Assembly (NCBI RefSeq): GCF_014841125.1
Contig: NZ_JACYTQ010000001.1
Coordinates: 930,001 to 994,000, forward strand
Length of the DNA: 64,000 bases
Origin: Echinicola arenosa
GTDB lineage: Bacteria > Bacteroidota > Bacteroidia > Cytophagales > Cyclobacteriaceae
Reading direction: 5' to 3'
The position numbers and the translations under genes were made by a program. The notes under the pieces are model-generated. The model saw nothing but the letters and a program-made list of their open reading frames with translations, did no database searches and had not been told where the DNA came from. This document shows, piece after piece, positions 35,201 to 44,451 of this stretch; position 1 is the stretch's first letter, and the number at the start of each line of letters is the position of its first letter.

Positions 35201-36745
35201 CTATTTATTTTTCTTCCACTGGATAGAATAAAGATCCAACCTTCTTTGGGCCAAGTTCCTCACACTTCCCTGCTTCCTGAGCTTTGTAAGTAAATCCAAG
35301 TCCACATCCGCTACAATGGTGGTCTCTGTATTCAATGAAGCTTCCGCAACTACAGCATCATGGGGAAAGGAAAAATCAGAAGGAGAATATATGGCCGCTT
35401 GAGAATGCTGAATATCCATATTCTCTACCCGAGGCAAGTTTCCTACAGAACCTGTAATGGCCACATAACATTCGTTTTCTACTGCCCTGGCCTTGGCACA
35501 GGTACTGACACGAAGGTAGGCATTTTTAGTATCAGTCCAGAAAGGAATAAACAAAATGTCCATTTCCTGTTCTGCCAATATTCGGCCCAGCTCTGGAAAT
35601 TCCACATCAAAACAGATCAATATCCCTATTCGGCCCGCATCCGTATCAAACACCCGAATTCCATTGCCTCCCTGTAAACCCCAATAAGCCTGCTCATCTG
35701 GAGTAATGTGGAGTTTATATTGCTTGTCCGTAGTTCCATCACGGCGACACAGGTAACTCACATTCCTTAGCTTCTTCCCATCATATTCCGGCATACTACC
35801 AGCGATAATGTTCACATTATATGATAAGGCCAGGTCCTGCATGCGAACCACCACTTCTTCTGTATAATCGGCAAGGTTCCGGATAGCCTCAGAGGCATCC
35901 ATATCATTGAAGTCAGCCAAAAGCGGCGCATTGAAGAATTCTGGTAACAGGCAAAAGTCCGACTTGTACCCCGAAACTGTATCAACGAAAAACTCCACTT
36001 GCTGCATCAGGTCATCCACATCCCGGAAACGCCTCATTTTCCATTGCACTAGTCCCAGCCTAACTATGGATTTTCTATTTCCAATGAGTTTTTCTTCTTT
36101 CTCATAATAAATATTGTTCCACTCCAGAAGGGTTGCATAGGCGCGGGAATCCTTATCCTCAGGCAGGTATTTTGTAATTACTTTACGGACATGAAATTCA
36201 TTGGCCAGCTGAAATGATAGCACCGGATCATAAATCTCCTTGTTTTTCACCAATTCTATATATTTTCTTGGCGTCATCTGATCCGCGTATTTATTATAGC
36301 CAGGAATTCTCCCCCCTGCAATAATGGACCTAAGGTTTAGGTTTTCACAAATCTCTTTACGTGCATCATACAACCTTCTCCCTAGCCTTAGCCCTCTGTA
36401 TTCCCTGTCCACAAAAACATCCGTTCCATAGAGGGTATCGCCATTTTCCAAATCATGCGTATCAAATTTCCCATACCCGGTAATTTCATCATAAGTGTGG
36501 TTATCCCCGAACTTGGCATATTCTACTACCAAACTCAAAGCAACTGCCACCACCTTTCCATTGTCCTCAATACATATCTGCCCTTCTGGAAAGGAATTGA
36601 TTTGATTCTTAAACTCCTGCTTGGTATAAGCCATGCTTTGGGTCTGATAAATAGACATCATTATATCACGAATGTCATTGTAATCAGAAAGATGAATATT
36701 CCTTAATTTGAGTCTATGTTCTAGCTCTTCCTTTTGTTTGCTCAT
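35201..36745 (-). CDS. GNAT acetyltransferase-nitrilase fusion protein
   Basis: 514 residues. Residues 1-215 form a GNAT domain with the acetyl-CoA loop at RGLRLGRRL (117-125). Residues 228-510 form a carbon-nitrogen hydrolase with a complete triad: Glu269 (CLLPEFFNAP), Lys344 (KQYKLHIT) and Cys378 (GILICFDVEFPELG). The fusion is a known architecture, but its substrate is not established. It begins the transcript carrying kdsC and kdsA; whether it has any part in KDO or cell-envelope metabolism cannot be told. It starts at ATG 36745, divergent from the mscS gene. Confidence 0.9.
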   Translation of the reverse strand: MSKQKEELEHRLKLRNIHLSDYNDIRDIMMSIYQTQSMAYTKQEFKNQINSFPEGQICIEDNGKVVAVALSLVVEYAKFGDNHTYDEITGYGKFDTHDLENGDTLYGTDVFVDREYRGLRLGRRLYDARKEICENLNLRSIIAGGRIPGYNKYADQMTPRKYIELVKNKEIYDPVLSFQLANEFHVRKVITKYLPEDKDSRAYATLLEWNNIYYEKEEKLIGNRKSIVRLGLVQWKMRRFRDVDDLMQQVEFFVDTVSGYKSDFCLLPEFFNAPLLADFNDMDASEAIRNLADYTEEVVVRMQDLALSYNVNIIAGSMPEYDGKKLRNVSYLCRRDGTTDKQYKLHITPDEQAYWGLQGGNGIRVFDTDAGRIGILICFDVEFPELGRILAEQEMDILFIPFWTDTKNAYLRVSTCAKARAVENECYVAITGSVGNLPRVENMDIQHSQAAIYSPSDFSFPHDAVVAEASLNTETTIVADVDLDLLTKLRKQGSVRNLAQRRLDLYSIQWKKNK

Positions 36746-36908
36746 GCTTCAAAGTTATCTTATGACACAACAAATATCTGCCATAATGCTCATAACATTT
36801 ATGGTCAATTGTAAATAAATCATTCAAACACCAACTGGTTTGGCAATATAAATATTATTAATTTGTAAGTTATATATTGAATTTATCGGTCAACTATTTA
36901 GAAGAAAC

Positions 36909-37814
36909 ATGGAAGAACTTCTGCAAGATGTTAAGGAAGATGGCGTTGGAGCTTTTTTAGATAAAATAAATGAATTCCTCCAATACACCATTATTACCCT
37001 AGGGGAGTCTAAATTAACCATTGGCCTGATCATAGCCCTTGTATTTTCCATTTTTGTACTGATTATTGTCACCGAGTGGATCAAGAAGTTTATTGTCAAC
37101 AAGCTGCTCACTCGGTACCACATGGATCTCGGCACCAGACAATCAGTCGGAACCATTATACGTTACGTGTTATTGATCGGTGGCTTTGTAATTATTGTTC
37201 AAAATACCGGCATTGACCTGAGTGCATTAGGTATTTTGGCCGGTGCGTTGGGTGTTGGTATTGGTTTCGGTTTACAAAACATCACCAACAATTTTATTAG
37301 TGGCCTGATCATTCTTTTCGAACGTCCCATCAAGGTCGGAGACCGCATTGAGGTTGCCGATGTCAACGGAGATGTTATTAAAATTTCAGCCAGGTCCACT
37401 ATGGTGGTAACCAATGACAACATTTCTGTTATCGTTCCAAACAGCCAGTTTATCGATAATCCCGTGATCAACTGGTCCCATAATGACAGAAATATCCGAT
37501 TTAACTTTCCAGTAGGTGTTTCCTATAAAGAAGATCCTCAAAAGGTAAAATCTATCCTTATGGAGGTGGCACAGAAAAACGAAGGAGTGTTGAAAACCCC
37601 TCCACCTGATGTATTGTTTGTTGAATATGGAGACAATAGTATCAATTTCATCTTAAGAGTATGGACTTCTGACTTTATCAACCGCCCTCAAGTGCTGAAG
37701 AGCCAACTCTACTATGAAATCTTCAGAAGGTTCAACGAAGAAAATGTCGAGATTCCATTCCCTCAAAGAGATTTGCACTTAAAGTCTGGCTTCGAAAACC
37801 TAAAAGACGCGTAA
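36909..37814 (+). CDS. MscS-family mechanosensitive ion channel
   Basis: 301 residues. Membrane helices lie around 35-57, 78-99 and 104-128; the pore-lining glycine/alanine-rich helix is ILAGALGVGIGFGLQNI, followed by FERPIKVGDRIEV and the beta domain (VIVPNSQFIDNPVINW). It releases solutes on hypo-osmotic shock. A hairpin terminator follows at 37835-37875. It is single-gene and divergent from the kds operon. Confidence 0.95.
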   Translation: MEELLQDVKEDGVGAFLDKINEFLQYTIITLGESKLTIGLIIALVFSIFVLIIVTEWIKKFIVNKLLTRYHMDLGTRQSVGTIIRYVLLIGGFVIIVQNTGIDLSALGILAGALGVGIGFGLQNITNNFISGLIILFERPIKVGDRIEVADVNGDVIKISARSTMVVTNDNISVIVPNSQFIDNPVINWSHNDRNIRFNFPVGVSYKEDPQKVKSILMEVAQKNEGVLKTPPPDVLFVEYGDNSINFILRVWTSDFINRPQVLKSQLYYEIFRRFNEENVEIPFPQRDLHLKSGFENLKDA

Positions 37815-37834
37815 AAAACACTCCTTAAGATTTG

Positions 37835-37880
37835 AACACCCCAAGTCCTAATAACCTTTAGGAACTTAAGGTGTTTTTGT
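37835..37880 (+). terminator. Terminator after mscS
   Basis: Outer stem AACACC / GGTGTT (37835-37840, 37870-37875) and inner pairing AGTCCTAA with TTAGGAACTT, followed by TTTTTGTG. Confidence 0.7.
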
Positions 37881-38075
37881 GTAATAACTAAAAGAACAGA
37901 ACTGCGCTAAAACCCCCATTACACATAATTTACCGCACTTTAAATCAATAAATTAGTCGTTAAATACTAAATTTGAAAATTTTAAATAATAATCGTTTAT
38001 TTACAATTATAAGTTGGATCACCCTAAAAACTAGCAACTTAAACACACTTGTTAATTTTCATTATTCAACACGAA

Positions 38076-39041
38076 ATGAAACGATTATTACTATTTTTTT
38101 TCATTCTGCTCCTTATGTCCAGCAGCCTGAAGGCACAAAGCTTCTATCGTTTCAGATTTGAAGAGCCATGGTCAGTGGGAATGGGAGGAGGAGTCTCCCA
38201 ATATTTTGGAGAACTCTACTCCCTTTGGAAATATGAAGAAGGCATCCAGCCTGATTATAATTTTTCCATCAATGTCCGCAGGACCATCGGAACCAAGACA
38301 AGGCTTAGATTGGAAGGCTCGTACATTCAAATGTCAGGGCAGGACCCTCCTTCTGACCCAAGGAGCTATAGATCACCTCGGAACCTACACTTCAGGGCCA
38401 GAAATATTGAAGCAGCCTTTTTAGCAGAATACCATTGGAAACCTGTAAGGCTGAACAACATTACCCGTCACTTCCTCAACTGGTACATCTTTGCAGGAGT
38501 AGGCGCAAGTACCAACACTCCCAAGGCACAGTTGGATGGTGAATGGATCAGCTTAAGGCCTTTGGCGCTCGAGGGAAAAGAATATCCGGGCATCGTGATG
38601 GTCTTCCCTATGGGACTAGGTATGAAATACAAACTGAACGTTTACACTGATTTGTTCATTGAAGGGAACTACCGCTTTACGCTTTCTGATTACATGGACG
38701 ATATCAGTGCCTACAATATCAAGGATTTTTACCTCAACCTTCTAGAAAGTTACGGTGAGTATGGAGAAGGTCCTATGCCAGAAAGATTACGCTTGGCTGT
38801 AAGGAATCCAGATTGGCTGGATGAGAACGGCATGCCTGATGTAGAAAAAATCCGTAATGGCATTTACTTTGACAAGTATGGAAATTTCCAACACCGCATT
38901 AGAAGAGGAAGTGGTTTAGAACACCGATTTGATGGCTACTTCACTTTCAATGTGGGAGTAGAAATTTATTTCTCCGAAGATATCTGGGAAAACTGGCTGA
39001 GAAGGGGCCGTACAAGGCAGCGTGGCTGGAGATTCTGGTAA
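38076..39041 (+). CDS. Outer-membrane beta-barrel protein (DUF6089-like)
   Basis: 321 residues from ATG at 38076, giving a clear signal peptide (MKRLLLFFFILLLMSSSLKAQ); a longer frame starts at 38049. The mature part has alternating beta strands, with GMGGGVSQYFGELYSLW near the N-terminus and a terminal strand ending with aromatic Trp (RQRGWRFW). This resembles small Bacteroidota barrels annotated DUF6089. No function can be assigned. A perfect 14-bp inverted repeat follows at 39088-39120. Confidence 0.75.
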   Translation: MKRLLLFFFILLLMSSSLKAQSFYRFRFEEPWSVGMGGGVSQYFGELYSLWKYEEGIQPDYNFSINVRRTIGTKTRLRLEGSYIQMSGQDPPSDPRSYRSPRNLHFRARNIEAAFLAEYHWKPVRLNNITRHFLNWYIFAGVGASTNTPKAQLDGEWISLRPLALEGKEYPGIVMVFPMGLGMKYKLNVYTDLFIEGNYRFTLSDYMDDISAYNIKDFYLNLLESYGEYGEGPMPERLRLAVRNPDWLDENGMPDVEKIRNGIYFDKYGNFQHRIRRGSGLEHRFDGYFTFNVGVEIYFSEDIWENWLRRGRTRQRGWRFW

Positions 39042-39087
39042 TGGATAGGCCTTTGATTTTAAATATTTAACTTAAGTTTCAACATTT

Positions 39088-39120
39088 AATGATGGCATGA
39101 CCTGAAGTCATGCCATCATT
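39088..39120. terminator. Long perfect hairpin between barrel gene and leuS
   Basis: A 14-bp perfect stem AATGATGGCATGAC / GTCATGCCATCATT (39088-39101, 39107-39120) with a 5-nt loop. It is followed by AAAAAGG rather than Ts on the plus strand, so it is a stable 3' end or a terminator lacking a U-tract. Confidence 0.6.
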
Positions 39121-39244
39121 AAAAAGGTATTTCGTACCACTTACTTCTTTTCCCTGTTTAACTTCAATTTATATTCAACACTTCCTGCCTATCATCGTCC
39201 CCTACTTACTACACAAATACAAAGGCATATCCCATTTATTTTTA

Positions 39245-39252
39245 TAATTTTG
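39245..39252 (+). promoter_or_regulatory. Putative -7 box for leuS
   Basis: TAATTTTG matches the Bacteroidota -7 consensus TAnnTTTG, 37 bp before the leuS ATG. No TTG-type -33 element is evident, so the call is tentative. Confidence 0.4.
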
Positions 39253-39288
39253 CAAGCAATCCTTTTATAAGTAACAATTTTGCTAAAA

Positions 39289-42063
39289 ATGGCTGATTAT
39301 AATTTTCAAGAAATAGAAAAAAAATGGCAGGAAAGATGGGAAGCTTCCCAAATTTTCAATGCCAAAGTTGACCCACAAAAACCTAAATTCTACAGCTTGG
39401 ACATGTTCCCTTATCCATCAGGTGCTGGGCTTCATGTAGGACACCCACTGGGCTATATTGCCTCGGACATCGTCACACGATTCAAAAGACTTCAGGGATA
39501 CAATGTCCTCCACCCAATGGGTTATGACTCTTTTGGCTTACCTGCTGAGCAATACGCCATCCAAACTGGTCAACACCCAGCCATTACCACAGAGGAAAAC
39601 ATCAAAAGATACACCGAGCAGCTAAAAAACATTGGCTTTGCTTTTGACTGGGACAAAGAGGTAAGGACTTCTGACCCCAGTTATTATAAATGGACGCAGT
39701 GGATTTTCATGCAGCTGTTCAACAGCTACTATGACAAAACCGCTGACAAAGCCAAGGACATCAGTGAGCTGGTCAAAATATTCGAAACAGAAGGAAATCC
39801 AACTGTAGATGCTGTAAGTGACGAGGATGTGGAAATATTTACTGCAGAAGAATGGAAAGGCTATTCTGAAAAGAAACAGCAGCAAGTATTGCTTCAATAT
39901 CGATTGACTTATCTGGCTGAGACTACCGTAAACTGGTGTGCTGCCTTGGGCACTGTACTTTCCAATGATGAAGTAAAGGATGGTTTTTCTGAAAGAGGTG
40001 GACATCCAGTAGAAAGAAAGAAAATGATGCAGTGGAGCATGCGCATCACTGCCTATGCAGAGCGATTGCTCAATGACTTGGACAAAGTAGACTGGAACGA
40101 ACCCATCAAAGAGATGCAGCGAAATTGGATCGGTAGGTCCAAAGGGGCTGAAATGGTCTTCCAAGTGAAAGGACAAGATAAAAAAATCAAGGTTTTCACC
40201 ACCAGAATTGACACCATCTACGGGGTAACCTATTTGGCACTGGCTCCTGAGAGTGAGTTGGCAGCCGAACTGATCACCGAAGACCAAAGAGAAGAAGCAG
40301 AGGCCTACATTCAGGTTGCCAAAAACCGTTCTGAAAGAGAACGCATGAGCGATGTAAAAACTATCTCAGGTGCTTTCACAGGAAGTTATGCCATCAACCC
40401 GTTCAATGGAGAAGAAATCCCTGTCTGGGTAGCCGACTATGTGCTGGCTGGATATGGAACCGGCGCTGTCATGGCCGTTCCGGCGCATGATGAGCGAGAT
40501 TACAATTTCGCCAAGCATTTTGGGTTGGAAATCCGTCAAGTATTGGAAGGAAGCATGGAAAATGGCTCTTTCCCTGGAAGGGATGGCATAGCCATGAATT
40601 CAGGCTTCTTAAATGGCTTGGTAATGCAGGACGCCATGGACAAAGCCATTGAATTTTTGGAGGAAAATAAAATCGGTAAAGGCAAAATCCAATTCAGGAT
40701 GCGCGATGCCATCTTCACCAGACAAAGATACTGGGGAGAACCTCTACCGGTTTATTTCAAAGATGAAATCCCATACCTGGTAGAAGAAAAGGACCTTCCT
40801 ATCGTATTGCCGGAAGTTGACAAGTACCTCCCCACTGAAGATGGTGCCCCTCCACTGGGCAGGGCCCAAAACTGGACTTACAAGACAGCTGATGGTGAAT
40901 TCCCGCTAGAGTTGAGCACCATGCCGGGCTGGGCCGGTTCTTCATGGTATTTCTTGAGATACATGGATCCGCAAAACAACACGGAATTTGTAAGTAAGGA
41001 AGCACAGCAGTACTGGGAAGCAGTGGATCTGTACATAGGAGGAGCAGAGCATGCCACTGGCCACTTGCTTTACAGCCGTTTCTGGACCAAATTTCTTTTT
41101 GACAAAGGCTTGATCAATATTGTGGAGCCATTCAAGAAGATGATCAACCAGGGTATGATCCAAGGAAGATCCAATTTTGTCTATAGGATAAAAGGAACTA
41201 ACCAATTTGTGAGTCATGGACTCAGAAAAGATCATGACACTGCTGCCATGCACGTAGATGTCAATATCGTTTATAATGACCAGCTCGACTTGGACAAATT
41301 CAAAGCTTGGAGACCAGACCTGGGCGATGCTGAATTTATCCTGGAGGATGGAAAATACATTTGTGGTGCGGAAGTGGAAAAAATGTCCAAGTCCAAGTAC
41401 AACGTGGTCAATCCAGATGACATCATCAACCGATATGGCGCTGATACCTTGAGGCTTTATGAAATGTTCCTTGGACCTTTGGAGCAGTTTAAACCTTGGA
41501 ACACCAATGGCATTGACGGCGTATCCAAATTCTTGAAGAAACTCTGGAGACTCTACCATGATAAAAATGGAAACTTTGCCGTTTCTGATGCAGAACCAAG
41601 CAAAGAAGAGTTAAAAGCCTTGCATAAGACCATCAAGAAAGTAGAAGAGGACATGAACAATTATTCTTTCAACACCTCTGTGTCAGGTTTTATGATTTGT
41701 GTGAATGAGCTTAGTGGCATGAAGTGTAACAAACGGGCAATCCTTGAGCCATTGGCCATCATTGTCTCTCCTTTTGCACCACATATCGCTGAAGAACTTT
41801 GGTCGCTTTTGGGCAATGACCGCTCCATTGTGGAAGCAGCCTTCCCTCAATACAAGGAGGAATTCCTTACTGAAAACAACCATGAATATCCAGTATCTAT
41901 CAATGGTAAAATGAGGGCCAAGCTATCACTTTCTTTAAGCTTGAGTAAAGAAGAAATTGAAAAAGCTGCTTTGACTGATGATACGGTTTCCAAATGGCTG
42001 GACGGCAAGACACCGAAGAAAGTCATTGTGGTTCCAGGAAAGATCGTCAATATTGTGGTTTAA
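39289..42063 (+). CDS. leuS: Leucyl-tRNA synthetase
   Basis: 924 residues from ATG at 39289 (a TTG three codons upstream is also in frame). It charges tRNA-Leu. The class I signatures are HVGHPLGY (HIGH-like, about residues 53-60) and EKMSKSKYN (KMSKS). The editing domain (CP1) lies between, with the [18 protein letters not shown] stretch. An extra segment after the HIGH half (around [18 protein letters not shown]) fits the longer Bacteroidota form. Single gene with a strong terminator at 42086-42118. Confidence 0.98.
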   Translation: MADYNFQEIEKKWQERWEASQIFNAKVDPQKPKFYSLDMFPYPSGAGLHVGHPLGYIASDIVTRFKRLQGYNVLHPMGYDSFGLPAEQYAIQTGQHPAITTEENIKRYTEQLKNIGFAFDWDKEVRTSDPSYYKWTQWIFMQLFNSYYDKTADKAKDISELVKIFETEGNPTVDAVSDEDVEIFTAEEWKGYSEKKQQQVLLQYRLTYLAETTVNWCAALGTVLSNDEVKDGFSERGGHPVERKKMMQWSMRITAYAERLLNDLDKVDWNEPIKEMQRNWIGRSKGAEMVFQVKGQDKKIKVFTTRIDTIYGVTYLALAPESELAAELITEDQREEAEAYIQVAKNRSERERMSDVKTISGAFTGSYAINPFNGEEIPVWVADYVLAGYGTGAVMAVPAHDERDYNFAKHFGLEIRQVLEGSMENGSFPGRDGIAMNSGFLNGLVMQDAMDKAIEFLEENKIGKGKIQFRMRDAIFTRQRYWGEPLPVYFKDEIPYLVEEKDLPIVLPEVDKYLPTEDGAPPLGRAQNWTYKTADGEFPLELSTMPGWAGSSWYFLRYMDPQNNTEFVSKEAQQYWEAVDLYIGGAEHATGHLLYSRFWTKFLFDKGLINIVEPFKKMINQGMIQGRSNFVYRIKGTNQFVSHGLRKDHDTAAMHVDVNIVYNDQLDLDKFKAWRPDLGDAEFILEDGKYICGAEVEKMSKSKYNVVNPDDIINRYGADTLRLYEMFLGPLEQFKPWNTNGIDGVSKFLKKLWRLYHDKNGNFAVSDAEPSKEELKALHKTIKKVEEDMNNYSFNTSVSGFMICVNELSGMKCNKRAILEPLAIIVSPFAPHIAEELWSLLGNDRSIVEAAFPQYKEEFLTENNHEYPVSINGKMRAKLSLSLSLSKEEIEKAALTDDTVSKWLDGKTPKKVIVVPGKIVNIVV

Positions 42064-42085
42064 ATACCTTCGAATAGATTATGCT

Positions 42086-42120
42086 AAAAGGTTTGCCCTG
42101 AATTAGGGCAAACCTTTTTT
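42086..42120 (+). terminator. Terminator after leuS
   Basis: A perfect 14-bp stem AAAAGGTTTGCCCT / AGGGCAAACCTTTT (42086-42099, 42105-42118), loop GAATT, ending in a T-run. Confidence 0.92.
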
Positions 42121-42181
42121 GTTATCTAAAATCATTCATAACCGTAAACGCAACAGTAATCCACTTAATTGGCAATTCACG

Positions 42182-42210
42182 TTGACAGTTCATCCAAATT
42201 TATATCTTTG
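42182..42210 (+). promoter_or_regulatory. Bacteroidota-type promoter of the SlyD-like gene
   Basis: TTGACA (42182-42187) and TATCTTTG (42203-42210, matching TAnnTTTG) with 18 bp between the TTG and the -7 box, and the ATG at 42233. This is the clearest housekeeping promoter in the window. Confidence 0.65.
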
Positions 42211-42232
42211 CTTTTAAAGTAAAATTGAACAC

Positions 42233-42751
42233 ATGCAAATATCCAACAACAAAGTAGTAGGGCTCACTTATGAACTAAAAGTGAGTAAAGAGGAAGAAGA
42301 ATCAGCTCCTTTTAGTGTAGAAATCCGGGACCAAGAAGACCCGTTCTATTTCATTTTTGGTAACAGTGGATTACCAGAGAAATTTGAAGCTTACTTGGCC
42401 AACAAAAAAGAAGGGGAAAGTTTTAGCTTTGTTTTGGAAGTGGATGAAGCCTACGGCGTCGCAGATGATGAATTGATCGTGGATATTGCCAAGGCCCAGC
42501 TGACCGAAGAAAGAGGTTTCAAGCCTGAAATGCTCCAAGAAGGTAATTTCTTACCTTTGGTAGATGAAGAGGGTTACCCCATGCAAGCTAAAGTATTGAA
42601 GGATCTTGGGGATGATCTTTTATTGGACTTTAATCATCCTTTAGTGGACTTTAAATTACATTTTGACGGTGAAGTGCAAGAAGTCCGAGAGGCTACCGTG
42701 GAAGAAATCGCGCATGGTCACGTTCACGGCGAACATGGACTCCAACATTGA
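42233..42751 (+). CDS. FKBP-type peptidyl-prolyl isomerase, SlyD-like
   Basis: 172 residues. It has the FKBP fold interrupted by an insert-in-flap chaperone domain (about 72-125), as in SlyD: GLTYELKVSK, FIFGNSGLPEKFEAYL, GESFSFVLEVDEAYG, then LLLDFNHPLVDFKLHFDG. The tail is rich in His (HGHVHGEHGLQH) and could bind nickel or other metals. It catalyses proline isomerisation and aids folding in the cytoplasm. Monocistronic, with promoter 42182-42210 and a terminator at 42781-42815. Confidence 0.93.
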   Translation: MQISNNKVVGLTYELKVSKEEEESAPFSVEIRDQEDPFYFIFGNSGLPEKFEAYLANKKEGESFSFVLEVDEAYGVADDELIVDIAKAQLTEERGFKPEMLQEGNFLPLVDEEGYPMQAKVLKDLGDDLLLDFNHPLVDFKLHFDGEVQEVREATVEEIAHGHVHGEHGLQH

Positions 42752-42778
42752 ATTTAGATATTAGACGCTAGACTCTAG

Positions 42779-42818
42779 AAAAAGCTGGGCCAAGTCATAT
42801 GCTTCGTCCAGCTTTTTT
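42779..42818 (+). terminator. Terminator after SlyD-like gene
   Basis: Stem AAAGCTGG (42781-42788) / CCAGCTTT (42808-42815) with a long loop, followed by TTTTA; the A-run on the left lets it act for the convergent minus-strand gene as well. Confidence 0.7.
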
Positions 42819-42844
42819 TATAAAATTGAATTTATATCTACTTC

Positions 42845-43807
42845 TTATTCTTCAAATCGAATCAAATAATTTGGATCAAAACTCAAGTGCAGCACATCCC
42901 CCACTTGATATTTCCGTGAGGTATCCTCAACCTTCCACTTCAGGATTTCACCTTCAAGCTCAACAGTCAATAAATTATAATGAAGCAGGTATTGCTGCTT
43001 ATCGACCTTAGCTTTATAACCGTCATTTTTTCTTACTTCCAAATCTGAAGGCCGGATAAAAGTCTTTTTCTCGCCAGGAATTTCATTCAGGTTTCCGAAA
43101 AGCTTGGCCACATATTCATTCTTGGGCTTTCTGAAAATCTCACGAACATTGCCTTGCTGCACCAACTTTCCCTTTTGGATAATCAACAGCTCTTCACTCA
43201 TCAAAAGTGCATCATCCACCTCATGTGTAACGAAGACAACCGTCACATCCAGCTCATCAAAGATCAGCTTCAACTCCTCGATCAATTCACGCTTCTGAAT
43301 AGCATCCAAGCTACTGAAGGGTTCATCCAACAGCAACACCTCTGGCTCAATACTCAAAGCCCTTCCAATGGCCACTTTCTGCTGTTGTCCGCCGGATAAC
43401 TGTCTTGGCTTTTTTGCACGATGCTCCTGAAGCGATAAAAGAGTCAGCAGCTCCTCCACCCTTTCTTTCTGATACAATTTATCATACAGCAGCAAAGGCC
43501 TGGCAATATTTTCTTCAACGGTTGAATTGGGATACAACTTATATTCCTGATGGATCAACTGAATCTCATCATATCCGGGCACCAGCTTTTGCTTAGGGTT
43601 TAGGATCTTCTGGTCTCCCAAATGCACCACGCCCGAGTTTTGCACTTCCAGCCCGGCGATGATCCTTAACAATGAGCTTTTACCAGAACCACTTTCTCCC
43701 ACCATGGAAACGACTCCACCTTTGCTGATTTGCAAGCTGAATTTTTCCAAGGCAATATTCTCCTCATCATATTGCTTGGTGACCTCACTGACTTTAAGAA
43801 AACTCAT
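42845..43807 (-). CDS. ABC transporter ATP-binding protein with C-terminal TOBE-like domain
   Basis: 320 residues. Walker A GESGSGKS (37-44), signature LSGGQ (137-141), Walker B VLLLDEP (157-163) and the switch His in VFVTHEVDD. The last 75 residues after IPGEKKTFIRPSDLEV look like the TOBE-type regulatory domain of MalK/PotA-class importers. No permease or binding-protein gene is adjacent, so the transport partner is unknown. Its ATG overlaps the TGA of the upstream MmcQ-like gene (ATGA), so the two are translated together. Confidence 0.9.
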   Translation of the reverse strand: MSFLKVSEVTKQYDEENIALEKFSLQISKGGVVSMVGESGSGKSSLLRIIAGLEVQNSGVVHLGDQKILNPKQKLVPGYDEIQLIHQEYKLYPNSTVEENIARPLLLYDKLYQKERVEELLTLLSLQEHRAKKPRQLSGGQQQKVAIGRALSIEPEVLLLDEPFSSLDAIQKRELIEELKLIFDELDVTVVFVTHEVDDALLMSEELLIIQKGKLVQQGNVREIFRKPKNEYVAKLFGNLNEIPGEKKTFIRPSDLEVRKNDGYKAKVDKQQYLLHYNLLTVELEGEILKWKVEDTSRKYQVGDVLHLSFDPNYLIRFEE

Positions 43808-44154
43808 AAAGAAATTTCGGTTTGTAGTTTTTTAGGAAGACTCGCAAAAACAAGCTCATAAGAATGATCCACCAGCTCGAGGATAGCTGCATCGGCCACA
43901 TCTGCACCAAAAGCCACTGTATTCCAATGTTTTTTATTCATGTGATATCCCGGAATGATCCCATTGTATTTCTCTCTCAACTCTACCGCCCTTTCAGGGT
44001 CACATTTAAGGTTGACACTTTCGAATTTTTCGATATCAATCAAAGCAAAAAGTTTTCCTCCCACTTTAAAGACAAGCGTATCGGGTCCAAAGGGAGTATC
44101 CTCGGTCACACCTGGCTTTTTCAAACAATAATCCCTAAAAAAAATAATGTCCAT
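43804..44154 (-). CDS. MmcQ/YjbR family protein
   Basis: 116 residues with the family pattern: DYCLKKPGVTEDTPFGPDT, VFKVGGKLFALIDIE, and IPGYHMNKKHWNTVA with the LVDHSYELV helix near the end. MmcQ/YjbR proteins have a CyaY-like fold and are sometimes called DNA-binding, but their role is not established. It overlaps the downstream ABC ATPase gene by 4 bp. Confidence 0.92.
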   Translation of the reverse strand: MDIIFFRDYCLKKPGVTEDTPFGPDTLVFKVGGKLFALIDIEKFESVNLKCDPERAVELREKYNGIIPGYHMNKKHWNTVAFGADVADAAILELVDHSYELVFASLPKKLQTEISL

Positions 44155-44213
44155 ATTGTTGCCTATTGTTGTAGAAAGGATGTTTTATTGCTAAAACAAT
44201 CAATTGAGGTTTC

Positions 44214-44405
44214 TTACATTAATCTTCTTACAATCCAGAAAATCAATGCTGCCAAAAACACCAAGATGGATATTTTGTTGATGCCATGCATCATGCGCAA
44301 ATTATAATTGCTTTTCTGGTTGGGATCCGGTTTTTTAAAAACCCGAATAAAGTAATTTCCTACCTCACCCAATTGAAAGAACTCCTTGAATTTATTATTG
44401 GCCAT
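44214..44405 (-). CDS. Small single-pass membrane protein (DUF6728-like)
   Basis: 63 residues from ATG at 44405 (a TTG at 44414 extends it by three). A charged N-terminus (FKEFFQLGEVGNYFIRVFKK) precedes MMHGINKISILVFLAALIF, a single membrane helix with the conserved-looking HGINKISI motif. It resembles short Bacteroidota proteins annotated DUF6728. It lies just downstream of ispG (gap 46 bp) and may be cotranscribed. Function unknown. Confidence 0.75.
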   Translation of the reverse strand: MANNKFKEFFQLGEVGNYFIRVFKKPDPNQKSNYNLRMMHGINKISILVFLAALIFWIVRRLM

Positions 44406-44451
44406 ACTGTTCAAATCTAATGTCTGGTACTCTGATTCTACTTTCTAACAA

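Noticed and set aside
39088-39120. Perfect hairpin as an insertion-sequence end
   Set aside because: No second copy in the window and no transposase; position between genes fits a transcript 3' end better.
39622-40287. Minus-strand frame of 221 codons inside leuS
   Set aside because: Antisense shadow of leuS; no recognisable motif.
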